A DNA stretch of 64,000 bases from Bartonella sp. DGB1 (GTDB lineage Bacteria > Pseudomonadota > Alphaproteobacteria > Rhizobiales > Rhizobiaceae). This document shows, one piece after another, positions 1-10,184 of the stretch. The notes below the pieces were generated by a model. The model was given only the letters and a program-made list of their open reading frames with translations, was not told the origin of the DNA and ran no database searches. Position 1 is the stretch's first letter, and each line of letters begins with the position of its first letter. A program made the translations under genes and the position numbers. The stretch is taken from NCBI RefSeq assembly GCF_041345015.1, contig NZ_CP166769.1, forward strand, positions 124,001-188,000, given 5' to 3'.

Positions 1-821
1 CAGATACCGGCAATATGCTGGATAGCACCAGAAATACCAACCGCTATATATAAAGTTGGTGCAACTATTTTACCAGTTTGACCTATTTGCCATTCATTTG
101 GAGCATATCCAAGGTCTACTGCGGCTCTAGAGGCGCCAATTGCGGCGTTGAGCTTTACTGCTAATGGTTGTAGTAACTTGGTGAAATTTTCTTTACTTTC
201 TAAACCTCTACCGCCAGAGATAATAATATCAGCACTTTGTAAATCTATATCTTTATTATGAGAAGTTTCATTAGCTATGAATTTAGATAGATAATTATTA
301 GTCTCAAATTTTATTTCTTTAATTGGTGTCGTATGGTTAGCAATTTGTTGCATTTTGTCAAAGGTTGTAGCACGTATTGTTAAAATTTTAAGGTTATTTA
401 GTGATTTTATTGTTTCTATTATATTTCCGGCATAACTTGGTCGTTGAAAGGTATCTTTATCTAAAATAGCTATTACGTCAGAGATTTGTGCTACATCAAA
501 TTTTGCTGCTACACGGGGAAAAGCAAATTTTGCATAACTTACCGTAGGAGATATTAAATATTTATAGTTATTTTCTTGTATTAAAGTCACTAATAAATCA
601 GATAAATCTTCTGCCATTATATTAGCAAATGATTCATTGTCTACCGTTAATATTTGATTGATATGCGGGTATAGACGTGCTTCTGCAACTATATCTAGAA
701 TTTGATGACCAACTATTAATAAGTCAATTTTATTAGATAATTTTGTAGCTGCTGTAAGTGAAGCTAATGTTTGGTTAGATAATTTGTTATTTTGGTGGTG
801 AGCTAAGAGTAAAAGAGACAT
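1..821 (-). CDS. etfA: Electron transfer flavoprotein alpha subunit (partial, C-terminus off window)
   Basis: EtfA pairs with EtfB and carries FAD, passing electrons from acyl-CoA and other dehydrogenases to ETF-ubiquinone oxidoreductase. The reading frame opens with ATG at 821 (protein begins MSLLLLAHHQNNKL) and runs to the window edge, giving about 273 codons. The visible C-terminal part has the FAD-domain signature, with NAAIGASRAAVD, QIGQTGK and then YIAVGISGAIQH at the edge. EtfA is usually about 310 residues, so some 35-40 residues are missing. It starts 9 bp after etfB ends, so the two are surely cotranscribed as etfB-etfA. Confidence 0.95.
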   Translation of the reverse strand, partial: MSLLLLAHHQNNKLSNQTLASLTAATKLSNKIDLLIVGHQILDIVAEARLYPHINQILTVDNESFANIMAEDLSDLLVTLIQENNYKYLISPTVSYAKFAFPRVAAKFDVAQISDVIAILDKDTFQRPSYAGNIIETIKSLNNLKILTIRATTFDKMQQIANHTTPIKEIKFETNNYLSKFIANETSHNKDIDLQSADIIISGGRGLESKENFTKLLQPLAVKLNAAIGASRAAVDLGYAPNEWQIGQTGKIVAPTLYIAVGISGAIQHIAGI

Positions 822-830
822 AAAAAAACC

Positions 831-1604
831 TTAAATACCTAATGTTATATCACGTTGCTTTATAAAATCTAATAATTCATCAATATCATTAACCATGGTA
901 GCAGCTCCTCTTTTAGGGGGGGCATTAACAGCAATTATGTGATAATTTGGAGTGTGCTTAATTTGCATATCATCTAGGTTAATAGTTGTTATAGGTTGTT
1001 TTTTTGCTTTCATTATTTGCATTAGAGAGATAAATCTAGGTTGATTTAGACGTAAATCAACTGTGATAACGCACGGCAAATTTATAGCTATTTCTTGCTG
1101 TCCATTATCCACTTCCATTTTAACATTTACTTGAGAGCCATCTATTTTTATGTCACTAGCTTGGCAGGCTTGTGCAATATCCAGTAGAGCGGCTAACATT
1201 TGTCCTGTTTGATTAGCGTCATCATCAATAGCTTGTTTTCCCATTAATATTAGATCAGCTTGCTCTTCTTCTACTATTTTTTTAAGTATCTTTGCTATTA
1301 ATAGGGGTTCAGTTTGTTGTTCGGTCAATATATGGATAGCTCTATCAGCGCCCATTGCTAAAGCATTACGTAGTATATCTGTATTTTTTTCTCCTCCGAT
1401 AGATACAGCTATAAGCTCTCTAGTTAAGCCTTGTTCCTTTAGGCGAATTGCTTCTTCTAAGGCTATTTCATCAAAAGGATTGATAGACATTTTAACATGT
1501 TCTATATCTAAGCTTTGTCCATCATCTTTAATTAGAACTTTTATATTTGGGTCTACTACTCTTTTAATAGGAACAATAACTTTTAAAGATTGTGCAACAG
1601 ACAT
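831..1604 (-). CDS. etfB: Electron transfer flavoprotein beta subunit
   Basis: EtfB is the AMP-binding partner of EtfA in the soluble ETF heterodimer. At 257 aa it is a little longer than the usual 249 because of a short N-terminal extension before KVIVPIKRVVDPN. The family segments NPFDEIALEEAIRLKE and MGADRAIHI are present, as is the ADLILMGKQAIDDD stretch. The GAAAG-GT ribosome site lies just before ATG 1604. It is the first gene of the etfBA pair and is divergent from rlmN across 172 bp, which must hold both promoters. Confidence 0.95.
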   Translation of the reverse strand: MSVAQSLKVIVPIKRVVDPNIKVLIKDDGQSLDIEHVKMSINPFDEIALEEAIRLKEQGLTRELIAVSIGGEKNTDILRNALAMGADRAIHILTEQQTEPLLIAKILKKIVEEEQADLILMGKQAIDDDANQTGQMLAALLDIAQACQASDIKIDGSQVNVKMEVDNGQQEIAINLPCVITVDLRLNQPRFISLMQIMKAKKQPITTINLDDMQIKHTPNYHIIAVNAPPKRGAATMVNDIDELLDFIKQRDITLGI

Positions 1605-1776
1605 TTTTTACCTTTCAGAAAAGATATTTTATATTTAAACTGCTATAATTTGGTAAAAGTTTCGAGATTAATTTATTTTATTATAGTATGTTTGCTACTA
1701 AATTACTTTAGAAACACATAGAAATTTAAAAAAATATGTGTATAATAACTGATTTTAAATTAACTTACTAAGTAAG

Positions 1777-2961
1777 ATGTCGCTAATTATGCAAACTAAT
1801 ACCCAGAATATACTAGAAAAACCGTCTTTGATCGGCTTAACAAAAGAAGAAATTAAATATCTTTTATCCGAGATTGGCATAGAGGATAAACATTTTAATA
1901 TGCGCGTAACTCAATTATGGTATTGGATATATGTGAGAGGAATGAAAGATTTTCTCAATATGTCTAATTTATCTAAAGAGCTACGTCTATTATTAAATGA
2001 AAAATTTTCTTTAACTAGACCGGATATTGTTAGTCAACAAATATCTAAAGATGGTACAGTAAAATGGTTGTTACAATTTCCTGCTAGAGGAGCTGGTAAA
2101 CCAGTAGAAGTAGAAACTGTATTTATACCAGAAGAAGATAGAGGAACATTATGTATCTCTAGTCAGGTTGGCTGTAGTTTGACTTGCTCTTTTTGTCATA
2201 CAGGAACGCAACGTATGGTGCGTAATTTAAATGCAGAAGAAATATTAATGCAAATTATGGTCGCAAAAGATTTTTTAGGAGATTTTCCTGATATTCAAGC
2301 GTCAGTTGGTTCATTCGTTCCGCAAGAAAAACGTAAAATAACAAATATAGTTATGATGGGTATGGGAGAGCCCTTATATAATTTTGATAATGTTAAAAAA
2401 GCTTTATTAATAGCGGCCAATGGAGACGGGTTGTCTTTATCAAAAAGACGTATTACTTTATCTACTTCAGGAGTGGTTCCTAATATTATTCGTACGGGTG
2501 AGGAAATAGGTGTAATGTTAGCTATTTCATTACATGCTGTAAAAGATGAATTACGTGATATTTTAGTTCCTATAAATAAAAAATATCCTTTAAAGCAGTT
2601 AATCGAGGCTTGCAAAAATTACCCCGGCGTTAGTAATGCCAGAAAAATCACATTTGAATATGTAATGATTAAAAATGTTAATGATTCGATAGAGGATGCT
2701 AAAGCTTTAGTTAAATTATTAAAAGGTGTGCCCGCAAAAATTAATTTAATACCTTTTAATCCATGGCCTGGTACAGATTATCAATGTTCAGACTGGCAGC
2801 AAATAGAGCTATTTGCTGACATAGTTAACAATGCTGGATATGCTTGTCCAATTAGAACTCCTCGAGGCAGAGATATAATGGCTGCTTGTGGTCAATTAAA
2901 ATCTGCTACTGAAAGAATGCGTAAATTAGACAGAGAAAAACTAGAAAATAATAACTTATAA
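1777..2961 (+). CDS. rlmN: 23S rRNA (adenine(2503)-C2)-methyltransferase RlmN
   Basis: This is a radical-SAM enzyme that methylates C2 of A2503 in 23S rRNA, and A37 of some tRNAs. It is 394 aa, normal for the family. The [4Fe-4S] triad is visible in [11 protein letters not shown] near residue 140, with [13 protein letters not shown] downstream. The methyl-carrying cysteine is in the C-terminal [13 protein letters not shown]. An in-frame ATG at 1789 is an alternative start. A TATAAT sequence at 1741-1746 may be the -10 box. Its 3' end overlaps the convergent DMT transporter gene by 6 bp. Confidence 0.96.
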   Translation: MSLIMQTNTQNILEKPSLIGLTKEEIKYLLSEIGIEDKHFNMRVTQLWYWIYVRGMKDFLNMSNLSKELRLLLNEKFSLTRPDIVSQQISKDGTVKWLLQFPARGAGKPVEVETVFIPEEDRGTLCISSQVGCSLTCSFCHTGTQRMVRNLNAEEILMQIMVAKDFLGDFPDIQASVGSFVPQEKRKITNIVMMGMGEPLYNFDNVKKALLIAANGDGLSLSKRRITLSTSGVVPNIIRTGEEIGVMLAISLHAVKDELRDILVPINKKYPLKQLIEACKNYPGVSNARKITFEYVMIKNVNDSIEDAKALVKLLKGVPAKINLIPFNPWPGTDYQCSDWQQIELFADIVNNAGYACPIRTPRGRDIMAACGQLKSATERMRKLDREKLENNNL

Positions 2962-3864
2962 TCCAGGTTGAGATATACTTTTATCAATTTTATTTGTAAC
3001 TTTTTTACGGCGATATATTAAAAATAAATTTGATGAAATAATAATAGCCGCGCCTAATATTACATGGGCTTCCACTTGATGATGGAAAAATAAATAATCA
3101 AATAGAATAGCCCATATTAATATTGTATATTGCATAGGGGCCGCTAGTGTAGCAGGGATATATTTTAATGATTTAGAAATTAGAATATGTCCACTACATG
3201 CTATGGTACCAAATATTAAAATATATATCACACCTGTGGTATTAAGGGGGGTCCATGAAAAGAGACATAATATAGCACCTATAACTAAAGCAACAATATT
3301 TTGCCAAGAAACCATGACGCTATCTCTGGAGGTTTGGAGAATTCGATTTAAAACTATTAATAATGCAAAGGAAAGACCGCTAATTAAAGCGAATATAGAA
3401 TAATAAGAGAAATTAGCTCCTGTAGGATTTAAGGTAATGATAACACCAATAAAACCTATTAAGATAGCTACCCATCTCCGCCACCCCATTAATTCATTTA
3501 GAAAAAAATGTGAAATAATTGTTACATAGATTGGTCCGGCCATATAAAATGTGAGAACATCTGTAAGTGGTAAAAACATCACGGCTATGTAAAAACAGAT
3601 AGTATCAAGAGTGGCGCAAAATAATCTACTAACGTGTGCCCACATTGGTTTTAGGCTAAAAAATCCTGTTTTACCTTCGTAAGCTATTATAGGTGCTAAG
3701 ATAATTGCAGAGCCAATTGATCGAAAAAATAATAATTGCCCTAGGGTAAAAGTTTGTAAAAGAACTTTGCTTAAAGCATCGTTTAAGGAAAATAAAAAAT
3801 AACCAATTAAAATAAGTATAACACCAATTAAAGTGCTTTTGTGATTGAGGGAGTTAATATTCAT
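2956..3864 (-). CDS. DMT/EamA family membrane transporter
   Basis: This is a 302-aa polytopic membrane protein with about ten hydrophobic helices in two EamA repeats, as in RhaT/RarD-type drug/metabolite exporters. The first repeat carries [18 protein letters not shown] and [15 protein letters not shown], and the second carries [17 protein letters not shown] and [15 protein letters not shown]. Substrate cannot be read from sequence. The C-terminus is basic and cytosolic. It follows the lytic transglycosylase gene with a 6-bp gap, so the two are probably one transcript, and it converges on rlmN. Confidence 0.85.
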   Translation of the reverse strand: MNINSLNHKSTLIGVILILIGYFLFSLNDALSKVLLQTFTLGQLLFFRSIGSAIILAPIIAYEGKTGFFSLKPMWAHVSRLFCATLDTICFYIAVMFLPLTDVLTFYMAGPIYVTIISHFFLNELMGWRRWVAILIGFIGVIITLNPTGANFSYYSIFALISGLSFALLIVLNRILQTSRDSVMVSWQNIVALVIGAILCLFSWTPLNTTGVIYILIFGTIACSGHILISKSLKYIPATLAAPMQYTILIWAILFDYLFFHHQVEAHVILGAAIIISSNLFLIYRRKKVTNKIDKSISQPGL

Positions 3865-3870
3865 AATAAG

Positions 3871-4467
3871 TTACAATATGCCACATTTATATAATTGAGA
3901 TGAGTAATTTTTGGTTAAATTGTCTAAACGTTGTGCGGTTTTCATTATGTGTTCAGGTATATTTTTCCGTAAATGAGTAGGGCTATTATTGCCTAGATGA
4001 TAGGTAATATATAGTGATTTATAATCTTTAGGCTTAATATTATGACGGTCAATTGATTTCCTATAATACCAAGCTATAAAATCTGTTGCATCATAAAAAT
4101 TGTGCCTATCTGCATAAATACGACCAGTGTCCTTTATATAATCTTTCCAACTACTATCTAATGCTTGTGCATAACCATATGCTGAAGAAAGCCGTTTCCA
4201 AGGAATAAAGCCTAAGACTTTGGTTCTTTGTGGTTTTGCATAGGAATTAAAACTAGATTCTATAAATATAGTTGCTAAAATAAGTTCTAAATCAATTTTA
4301 TGCGTCATAGCTGCTGATTTGCTTGCTTTTTCCCAATTAACTAGCAATCCATTTTTTTGTATTAATACAGAGCAAATATCATTTTTATCAGCAGGCACAC
4401 TCGCACAAGCGGATAATAGCATATATAATAGTAAATATTTTAATCTAAAGCCTTTGCTTTTAAACAT
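3871..4467 (-). CDS. Lytic-transglycosylase (SLT) domain lipoprotein
   Basis: A short hydrophobic leader ends in the lipobox LLSAC, so the 198-aa product should be a lipid-anchored envelope protein. The SLT fold is indicated by ILATIFIESSFNS, where the glutamate is the expected catalytic acid, then SSAYGYAQALDSSW and a terminal helical region. Such enzymes cleave the glycan strands of peptidoglycan with 1,6-anhydro ring formation. It resembles the small EmtA/MltE-like lytic lipoproteins seen in Rhizobiales. It lies 52 bp after rmuC on the same strand. Confidence 0.82.
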   Translation of the reverse strand: MFKSKGFRLKYLLLYMLLSACASVPADKNDICSVLIQKNGLLVNWEKASKSAAMTHKIDLELILATIFIESSFNSYAKPQRTKVLGFIPWKRLSSAYGYAQALDSSWKDYIKDTGRIYADRHNFYDATDFIAWYYRKSIDRHNIKPKDYKSLYITYHLGNNSPTHLRKNIPEHIMKTAQRLDNLTKNYSSQLYKCGIL

Positions 4468-4519
4468 ATATATGCATATCCATGGTTTATTATTAATATA
4501 TCATTAGTAAATTTTTTTA

Positions 4520-5641
4520 TTATTTGTCAATAGATTCAGTTTGTAAAAGTAATTTATTTGTTGATGTATCTGAGGTTTCTAAAGTTAGATCTTTAGTCAT
4601 TATTTTATCGCTAGCTTTAGTTATCTTCTTGGTGGATATTAGAATCTCATCAATATCTTTGGTTGTAAGGTGAAAATGTGACGCTAATTTTTGTACTCTT
4701 TCGTCTAACCGTGAGATATCTTTTGCCATTTTTTCTACTTCTATTTGTATCAGCAACGCTTGCTCATTCATACGAGCGTCTTTAAACATTGATTGAATAA
4801 CTTGTATTGATAATAATAATAAAGAAGGAGAAACAATAATTACCCGGTTTTTATAAGCTCGTTGAACTATATCTTGGTAATATTCTTGGATATCAGCAAA
4901 AATGGATTCAGATGGTATAAACATAAAAGCTGAGTCATATGTTTCTCCAGTTATTAGATATTTGTCAGATATATCTGTTATATGTTTTATCATATCACGA
5001 GAAAATTGTTTATAGGCTAATTGTATTTCTTTTTCGTCAGTAAGAGAGCGAAATTTGTGCCATGACTCTAAAGGAAATTTAGCATCAATAATTAAACAAG
5101 GGCCGTTAGGTAATTTGATTATACAATCTGGACGACTTCCATTTGATAAAGTATGTTGAAATTTATAGAGATTGTTAGGTAAAGCGTCACAAATTAATGC
5201 TTCCATTCTACCTTGTCCAAACGTACCTCGCGTATGTTTATTAGAGAGAATATGTTGTAATTGTACTACTTCACTAGCTAAAGATTGGATATTTTTTTGG
5301 GCGTTATCTATTATACCTAGTTTTTCTTGTAGATTACTCATATGCTGGTATTGGAATTTTGCTTGTTTATGAAAATTTTCATGTAACTGTTGAGTGATTC
5401 CAGAAAAATTATCTTGTATTTTTTTATCAAAAAAATGTTGGCTAGATTGAAAGTTATTATTAATAGCTTTTAGTTGATATTCTAATTCTTGATGAGAGGT
5501 CAATAATTTATCTATTTCTTTTTTACTATTATTTCGTAAATAATTCACAAGCCAAGATAATGCTAAGCCTATGATAAAAGAAATCATCAGTAAAATGATC
5601 AAGTGAATAATATTTAAAGAAATATCAGGATATCCTAGCAT
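4520..5641 (-). CDS. rmuC: DNA recombination protein RmuC homologue
   Basis: The 373-aa product starts with one transmembrane helix (about residues 9-31), then a coiled coil to about residue 125. It ends in the RmuC nuclease-like domain, recognisable by GTFGQGRMEAL, PDCIIKLPNG, LIIDAKFPLESW and AFMFIPSESIFADIQE. RmuC limits inversions at short repeats in E. coli, and the domain belongs to the PD-(D/E)XK superfamily. It starts 13 bp after sdaA. From my knowledge of Rhizobiales gene order, rmuC often lies beside def; here the sdaA/transporter block separates them. Confidence 0.92.
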   Translation of the reverse strand: MLGYPDISLNIIHLIILLMISFIIGLALSWLVNYLRNNSKKEIDKLLTSHQELEYQLKAINNNFQSSQHFFDKKIQDNFSGITQQLHENFHKQAKFQYQHMSNLQEKLGIIDNAQKNIQSLASEVVQLQHILSNKHTRGTFGQGRMEALICDALPNNLYKFQHTLSNGSRPDCIIKLPNGPCLIIDAKFPLESWHKFRSLTDEKEIQLAYKQFSRDMIKHITDISDKYLITGETYDSAFMFIPSESIFADIQEYYQDIVQRAYKNRVIIVSPSLLLLSIQVIQSMFKDARMNEQALLIQIEVEKMAKDISRLDERVQKLASHFHLTTKDIDEILISTKKITKASDKIMTKDLTLETSDTSTNKLLLQTESIDK

Positions 5642-5654
5642 AAATTTTCTCTAT

Positions 5655-7019
5655 TTAACCGCATTGATTTATGGTTTTTGCTAAACCGCCTATTGAAGTT
5701 TCTCTGTATTTAGTATGCATATCTTTACCAGTTTCATACATAGTAATTATGACCTGATCTAAATTCACTCTAGGATCACTAGTTCTGCGTAAAGCCATAC
5801 GTGTCGCATTATAAGCTTTTACTGCTGCAATAGCATTACGTTCAATACAAGGAATTTGAACCAATCCCGCAACAGGATCACATGTCATTCCTAAGTGATG
5901 TTCCATCGCTATTTCAGCAGCTATCTCTATTTGATAAATATTGCCACCTAATAAGTGAGTTAATCCAGCTGCGGCCATGGAACAGGCAACACCAACTTCT
6001 CCTTGACAGCCTACTTCAGCACCTGAAATAGAGGCATTCATTTTGTATAATACTCCTATTACACCAGATACTAAGAAAAACTCTGTAAGTTTAAATGTAT
6101 TTAAAGGTTCAATAAATTGGTTGTAATAATTTAAAACGGCAGGGATAATTCCACAAGCGCCATTAGTAGGTGAGGTAACTATACGTCCTCCTGCAGCATT
6201 TTCTTCACTAACAGCAAAAGCAAATAAGTTAAGCCAGTCAAGCAGTTGCATTGGGTCTGATGATTTTTGTTCTGTTTGTAATTGTTGCAACAAACTATTA
6301 GCACGCCGTGGTAATTTAAGGCAACCAGGTAAATAACCAGGAGTAGATAGCCCTCTTTGGATTGCTTCTTGCATAGTGAGCCATATTTTTTGAAAATATA
6401 ATTCAATTTCTTCTTGGCTTCGGAGAGATAATTCATTTCTCATGACCAATTCGCTTAATGATATATTTTCAGATAAGCAATGTTTTGTTAAATCAGATGC
6501 AGATTGAAAAGGATAAGGAAAATTAAAAGAGATACTTTGTTCTTTATTAAAATCTTCCTCAGTAGTAATAAATCCTCCTCCAATAGAATAATAAGTTTTT
6601 TGCAATAATTTTTTATTATCACAAAAAGCATAAAAAATTAGACCATTTTCATGCAAGGGTAAATTATCATTACAAAATTCTATATGTTTCTCAGGGGAGA
6701 AACATATAGTTTTTTGGTTGTTTAATAACGGTAGAATTTTTTCATTATTAACTTTAGTTAGAAAATTATCAATATTTTCTACATCAACATTATCTGGTAA
6801 GTTACCTGCTAACCCTAAAATCACAGCTTTATCACTAGCATGCCCTTTGCCGGTGAGAGATAAAGAACCATGTAATTTTACATATATTTCAGTGGTGTTA
6901 GTTAATTTATTCTCTTGTGCTAAAAGATTAATAAATTCATAGGCTGCTTTCATAGGACCTACGGTGTGTGAACTAGAAGGACCTATACCAATTTTAAAAA
7001 TATCTAAAACACTTATCAT
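5655..7019 (-). CDS. sdaA: L-serine ammonia-lyase (single-chain, iron-sulfur type)
   Basis: The enzyme converts L-serine to pyruvate and ammonia using a [4Fe-4S] cluster. At 454 aa it is full length. The N-terminal beta domain has [17 protein letters not shown], and the alpha domain has [15 protein letters not shown]. The cluster cysteines are expected in [20 protein letters not shown] and PCIERNA. The start is preceded by a strong GAGGTGG ribosome site. It lies 51 bp after the last SdaC-like gene with no hairpin of the array type in between, so at least that transporter is probably cotranscribed with it. This link is the best clue to the array's substrate. Confidence 0.96.
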   Translation of the reverse strand: MISVLDIFKIGIGPSSSHTVGPMKAAYEFINLLAQENKLTNTTEIYVKLHGSLSLTGKGHASDKAVILGLAGNLPDNVDVENIDNFLTKVNNEKILPLLNNQKTICFSPEKHIEFCNDNLPLHENGLIFYAFCDNKKLLQKTYYSIGGGFITTEEDFNKEQSISFNFPYPFQSASDLTKHCLSENISLSELVMRNELSLRSQEEIELYFQKIWLTMQEAIQRGLSTPGYLPGCLKLPRRANSLLQQLQTEQKSSDPMQLLDWLNLFAFAVSEENAAGGRIVTSPTNGACGIIPAVLNYYNQFIEPLNTFKLTEFFLVSGVIGVLYKMNASISGAEVGCQGEVGVACSMAAAGLTHLLGGNIYQIEIAAEIAMEHHLGMTCDPVAGLVQIPCIERNAIAAVKAYNATRMALRRTSDPRVNLDQVIITMYETGKDMHTKYRETSIGGLAKTINQCG

Positions 7020-7070
7020 ATTACCACCTCATGTGATTATGTACTACTGGAAAATCCAGCAATGGCTTTA

Positions 7071-8354
7071 TTAAAATAACGATACTACTGCAATATACAT
7101 AGAACATAATCCTATTATAAGAATGAATGAATCCGGGATAAAAGATTTATATTTATATAATGTAGGTATAGTGTAGATTGCTATTAGAGGAAATATAAAT
7201 AGCATAAAAGCTAGCACTGGACCTAAAATATTTAATAATGTAGCAATAATACTTAGGTTATAAGTAGCTGATGCCCACACCAAAATAAAAACAGTTACCG
7301 CAGTTGAGATTTTTATTGTTTTATTTGCAACAGTTATTGTTTTAGTCTTATAGATGCAAGTAAAAAAATATTTAAGGGCTTCTTGTGTTCCAAAATATAC
7401 ACCTATGAAAGAAGTTACAACCGCAACAAATGCAACAGCTGAAGCTATATATTTAATAGCTGGATTGTGTAAATATATGGCTAAATAATCTAATACACTT
7501 ACATTGTTAGTTTTTGCTATGAATAATTCTTTAGGTCCAAGCACCATCACACAGCTGAAAACAAAAAAAGCGGCCGTAAATACCATTAATGCAACTGCTA
7601 ATATTTGAGTTTTTGATATTTTTCTTTCAACAATTTTACCATATTTTTCTTTATAACTTACAGTAAATGAAGAAATTACAGCCATATGATTAAAGGCGAA
7701 CACCATAATAGGAAATGATAGCAATAACGCTTTAAATAAACTATTATGCGATTCTATCGGTGAGACATAACTAAAAGAGAGTGTTTCTAAAATTGCAAAA
7801 TTCCAATTAGGAATCATAGCTACTGAAAATAAAAATAAAAATGCTATTAGTGGGAAAACTAACAAACTCATGATTTTAATAGTGATTTCTTTTCCGAAAT
7901 TAACTAATAAGATTAGTGACGAAATAATTAATAAAGCTATCCACCAACGTGATGGTGTAGACCAGCCTAATAATTTTACTAGAACATTTAAAATATTATT
8001 AGTTAAAGCTATTCCATAAATCATTATTATTGGAAAAATAGATAAAAAATAGATAGTAGCAAAAAAATTAGTAAATCTACTACTAAAATTTTGTTTAGTA
8101 ACTTCAATAATATCATCACTAGCTTTTATACCAGCTAATACAAATCTTGCTACATTGCGGTGCGCAAAAAAGATCAAAGGAAAAGTAATAATACTCATAA
8201 TTAAAACCGGTAACAATCCTCCTAACCCTAATTGGATTGGAAGAAATAATATACCTGCCCCAATAGCTGTACCATATAGACTTAAAGTCCAAGCAGTATC
8301 AAAATTATTCCACTTTTGAAAGGGTTGCTCTATTGGAGTATTTTCCATGGTCAT
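7071..8354 (-). CDS. SdaC-like HAAAP family amino acid transporter, copy 1 (next to sdaA)
   Basis: This is an inner-membrane permease of the hydroxy/aromatic amino acid family (E. coli SdaC, TdcC, Mtr, TnaB), with about eleven hydrophobic helices. TM1 carries GTAIGAGILFLPIQLGLGG, matching the SdaC signature. The middle substrate-region motif reads FAFNHMAVISSF. It is 427 aa from ATG 8354; an ATG at 8348 gives 425 aa, exactly the length of the sister copies, and is probably the true start, although neither has a strong ribosome site. The C-terminus ends SLF rather than the SLL of the others. Adjacency to sdaA supports serine, or serine plus threonine, as substrate by inference. Confidence 0.93.
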   Translation of the reverse strand: MTMENTPIEQPFQKWNNFDTAWTLSLYGTAIGAGILFLPIQLGLGGLLPVLIMSIITFPLIFFAHRNVARFVLAGIKASDDIIEVTKQNFSSRFTNFFATIYFLSIFPIIMIYGIALTNNILNVLVKLLGWSTPSRWWIALLIISSLILLVNFGKEITIKIMSLLVFPLIAFLFLFSVAMIPNWNFAILETLSFSYVSPIESHNSLFKALLLSFPIMVFAFNHMAVISSFTVSYKEKYGKIVERKISKTQILAVALMVFTAAFFVFSCVMVLGPKELFIAKTNNVSVLDYLAIYLHNPAIKYIASAVAFVAVVTSFIGVYFGTQEALKYFFTCIYKTKTITVANKTIKISTAVTVFILVWASATYNLSIIATLLNILGPVLAFMLFIFPLIAIYTIPTLYKYKSFIPDSFILIIGLCSMYIAVVSLF

Positions 8355-8446
8355 TTTCGGTGCTTTTCTTATTGTTCTTGCTAGACTAATGATATTAAGC
8401 TTAAAATATTTTTTTATAAATTACTATAATTATTTTAGTTTTAATT
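8355..8446 (-). promoter_or_regulatory. Promoter/leader block of transporter copy 1
   Basis: The stretch 8406-8440 is nearly identical to the region upstream of copies 2-4 (minus strand ACTAAAATAATTATAGTAAT, then TTTATAAAAAAAT), about 60-95 bases before the start codon. TATAGT or TATAAA inside it is a candidate -10. A GTTCTT sequence at 8374-8379 matches half of the inverted repeat found in the leaders of other copies, but the second arm is absent here. Confidence 0.5.
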
Positions 8447-8533
8447 TTTTAAAAAACAAAATAATGTATATATTACCTATATCTTTATAATAAGTAAGCA
8501 AAGATAGTGAATAAAAGGTCAGCAGAAAAGAGT

Positions 8534-8580
8534 TTATAACGAATATACTAAGAAAGATTTAGTAGTAATATTCGTTATAA
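8534..8580 (-). repeat. Post-gene hairpin, array member 1 (after copy 2)
   Basis: A 13-bp perfect inverted repeat (TTATAACGAATAT at 8534-8546, its complement at 8568-8580) sits 9 bp beyond the stop codon of copy 2. The core reads AACGAATAT rather than the AATGAGTAT of other copies. Both arms carry the change, so pairing is kept. No clear U-tract follows, so it may end transcription, block exonucleases, or both. Confidence 0.75.
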
Positions 8581-8589
8581 TCGATATTT

Positions 8590-9867
8590 TTACAATAAGG
8601 ATATTATTGCAATATATATACAAGTGATACCGGTTATTGCAATGAATAAATCCGGGATAAAAGATTTATATTTATATAATGTAGGTATAGTGTAGATTGC
8701 TATTAGAGGAAATATAAATAGCATAAAAGCGAATATTGGAACTAAAATATTTACCATAGTAGCAACAATGCTTAAATTATAAGTGGCTGCTGTCCACGCT
8801 AAAATAAAAACAGTTAATGCTGTTATAATTTTTATTGTTTTATCTGACACAGTCATTGTTTTAGGTCTATAGATATTAGAAAAGAAATATTTAAGCGCTT
8901 CTTGTGCTCCGAAATAGGTGCCTATGAAAGAAGTTATAATTGCAACAAATGCAACCGCTGAAGCCATATATTTAATAGCTGGATTTTTTAGATATACAGC
9001 TAAATAATCTAATACACTTACATTATTAGTTTTTGCTACTAATAATTCTCTAGGCTCAAGTACCATCACACAACTGAAAAGAAAAAAACTAGCGGTAATT
9101 ATCATTAATACTACTGCTAACGATAATGTTTTTGAGAGTTTTCTTTCAGCATGTTGACCGTAGTTTTCTTTATAACTTACAGTAAATGCAGAAATCACTA
9201 CCATATGATAAAAGGCAAAAATTATAACCGGGAATGATAGCAATAACGCTTTAAATAAACTATTATGCGATTCTATCGGTGAGGCATAACTAAAGGATAA
9301 TGTGTTTAGGATGTTAGAATCCCAGTGAGTAATCATTGCTAACGAGAATAAAAACAAAAATCCTACTAAAGGAAAAACTAAAAAGCTCATGATTCTAATA
9401 GTTATATCTTTACCGAAATTAACTAATAATATTAGCGCTGAAACAATTAATAAAGCGATCCACCAACGTGATGGGCTAGACCAGCCTAACAATTCTACCA
9501 AAACATTTATAACATTGTTAGTTAAAGAGATACCAAAAATCATTATTATTGGAAAAATAGAGAAAAAGTAAATACTAGCAAAAAAATTAGTAAAGCCCCG
9601 GTTGAAATTTTGTTTAGTAACTTCAATAATATCATCGCTAGCATTTTTACCGGCTAATACAAATCTAGCTACATTGCGGTGTGTTAAAAAAGTCAATGGA
9701 AAAGCAATAATGGTCATAATCAAAACGGGTAGTAATCCTCCTAATCCTGCTTGAATAGGTAGAAATAATATGCCCGCGCCAATACCTGTGCCATACAAAC
9801 TTAAGGCCCAAGCGGTATCAAGATTATTCCATTTTTTAAAAGATTTATTTACTGTAGTCTTTTCCAT
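8590..9867 (-). CDS. SdaC-like HAAAP family amino acid transporter, copy 2
   Basis: This 425-aa paralogue of the array has the same eleven-helix pattern. It differs from its sisters in TM1 (GTGIGAGILFLPIQAGLGG instead of GTAIGAGILFLPIQLGLGG) and has a tyrosine in the mid-protein motif (FAFYHMVVISAF). The N-terminus MEKTTVNKSFKKWNN is the most basic of the set. AAGGAA lies before ATG 9867. It has its own upstream promoter-like block and a hairpin just after the stop, so it looks like an independent transcription unit. Transport of serine or a related neutral amino acid is inferred from family and from sdaA nearby. Confidence 0.93.
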   Translation of the reverse strand: MEKTTVNKSFKKWNNLDTAWALSLYGTGIGAGILFLPIQAGLGGLLPVLIMTIIAFPLTFLTHRNVARFVLAGKNASDDIIEVTKQNFNRGFTNFFASIYFFSIFPIIMIFGISLTNNVINVLVELLGWSSPSRWWIALLIVSALILLVNFGKDITIRIMSFLVFPLVGFLFLFSLAMITHWDSNILNTLSFSYASPIESHNSLFKALLLSFPVIIFAFYHMVVISAFTVSYKENYGQHAERKLSKTLSLAVVLMIITASFFLFSCVMVLEPRELLVAKTNNVSVLDYLAVYLKNPAIKYMASAVAFVAIITSFIGTYFGAQEALKYFFSNIYRPKTMTVSDKTIKIITALTVFILAWTAATYNLSIVATMVNILVPIFAFMLFIFPLIAIYTIPTLYKYKSFIPDLFIAITGITCIYIAIISLL

Positions 9868-10130
9868 GTATTATTTTCCTTATACTTGTTATTATTGTTC
9901 TCTACAAGAACAGGGACAGTAATACTAAAATATTTTTTTATAAATTACTATAATTATTTTAGTTTTAATTTTATAAACTAAAATAATATAAATATCTTCA
10001 TAATAGTAAGGAAATATTAGTAAATATAAAGATTATAGAAAAGCCTTTTTAACACGGCAAACAATAGGTAATTATTTGTGTTGTGAATGTGATTACAGAG
10101 ATAGAAATTTATTAAATTAGGTTATTGAAT
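9868..10130 (-). promoter_or_regulatory. Promoter/leader of transporter copy 2 and spacer
   Basis: No gene lies in this gap. The conserved AT-rich promoter block spans about 9935-9965. A small inverted repeat (GTTCT, 5-base loop, AGAAC at 9897-9911) sits 30 bases upstream of the start codon, between promoter and ribosome site, where an operator or leader hairpin would act. The rest (about 9985-10130) is AT-rich with nothing recognised. Confidence 0.5.
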
Positions 10131-10176
10131 TTATAATGAGTATATTATTGATTTACACTTAATATACTCATTATAA
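10131..10176 (-). repeat. Post-gene hairpin, array member 2 (after copy 3)
   Basis: A 16-bp perfect inverted repeat (TTATAATGAGTATATT and its complement) with a 14-base loop lies 9 bp beyond the stop of copy 3. The final TT/AA pair differs from the CT/AG of members 3 and 6, yet still pairs. Confidence 0.8.
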
Positions 10177-10184
10177 TTATTATT

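Noticed and set aside
7020-7070. CTGGAAAATCCAG hairpin between copy 1 and sdaA considered as a terminator
   Set aside because: Only a 5-bp stem with no T run, and sdaA follows closely with a strong ribosome site.
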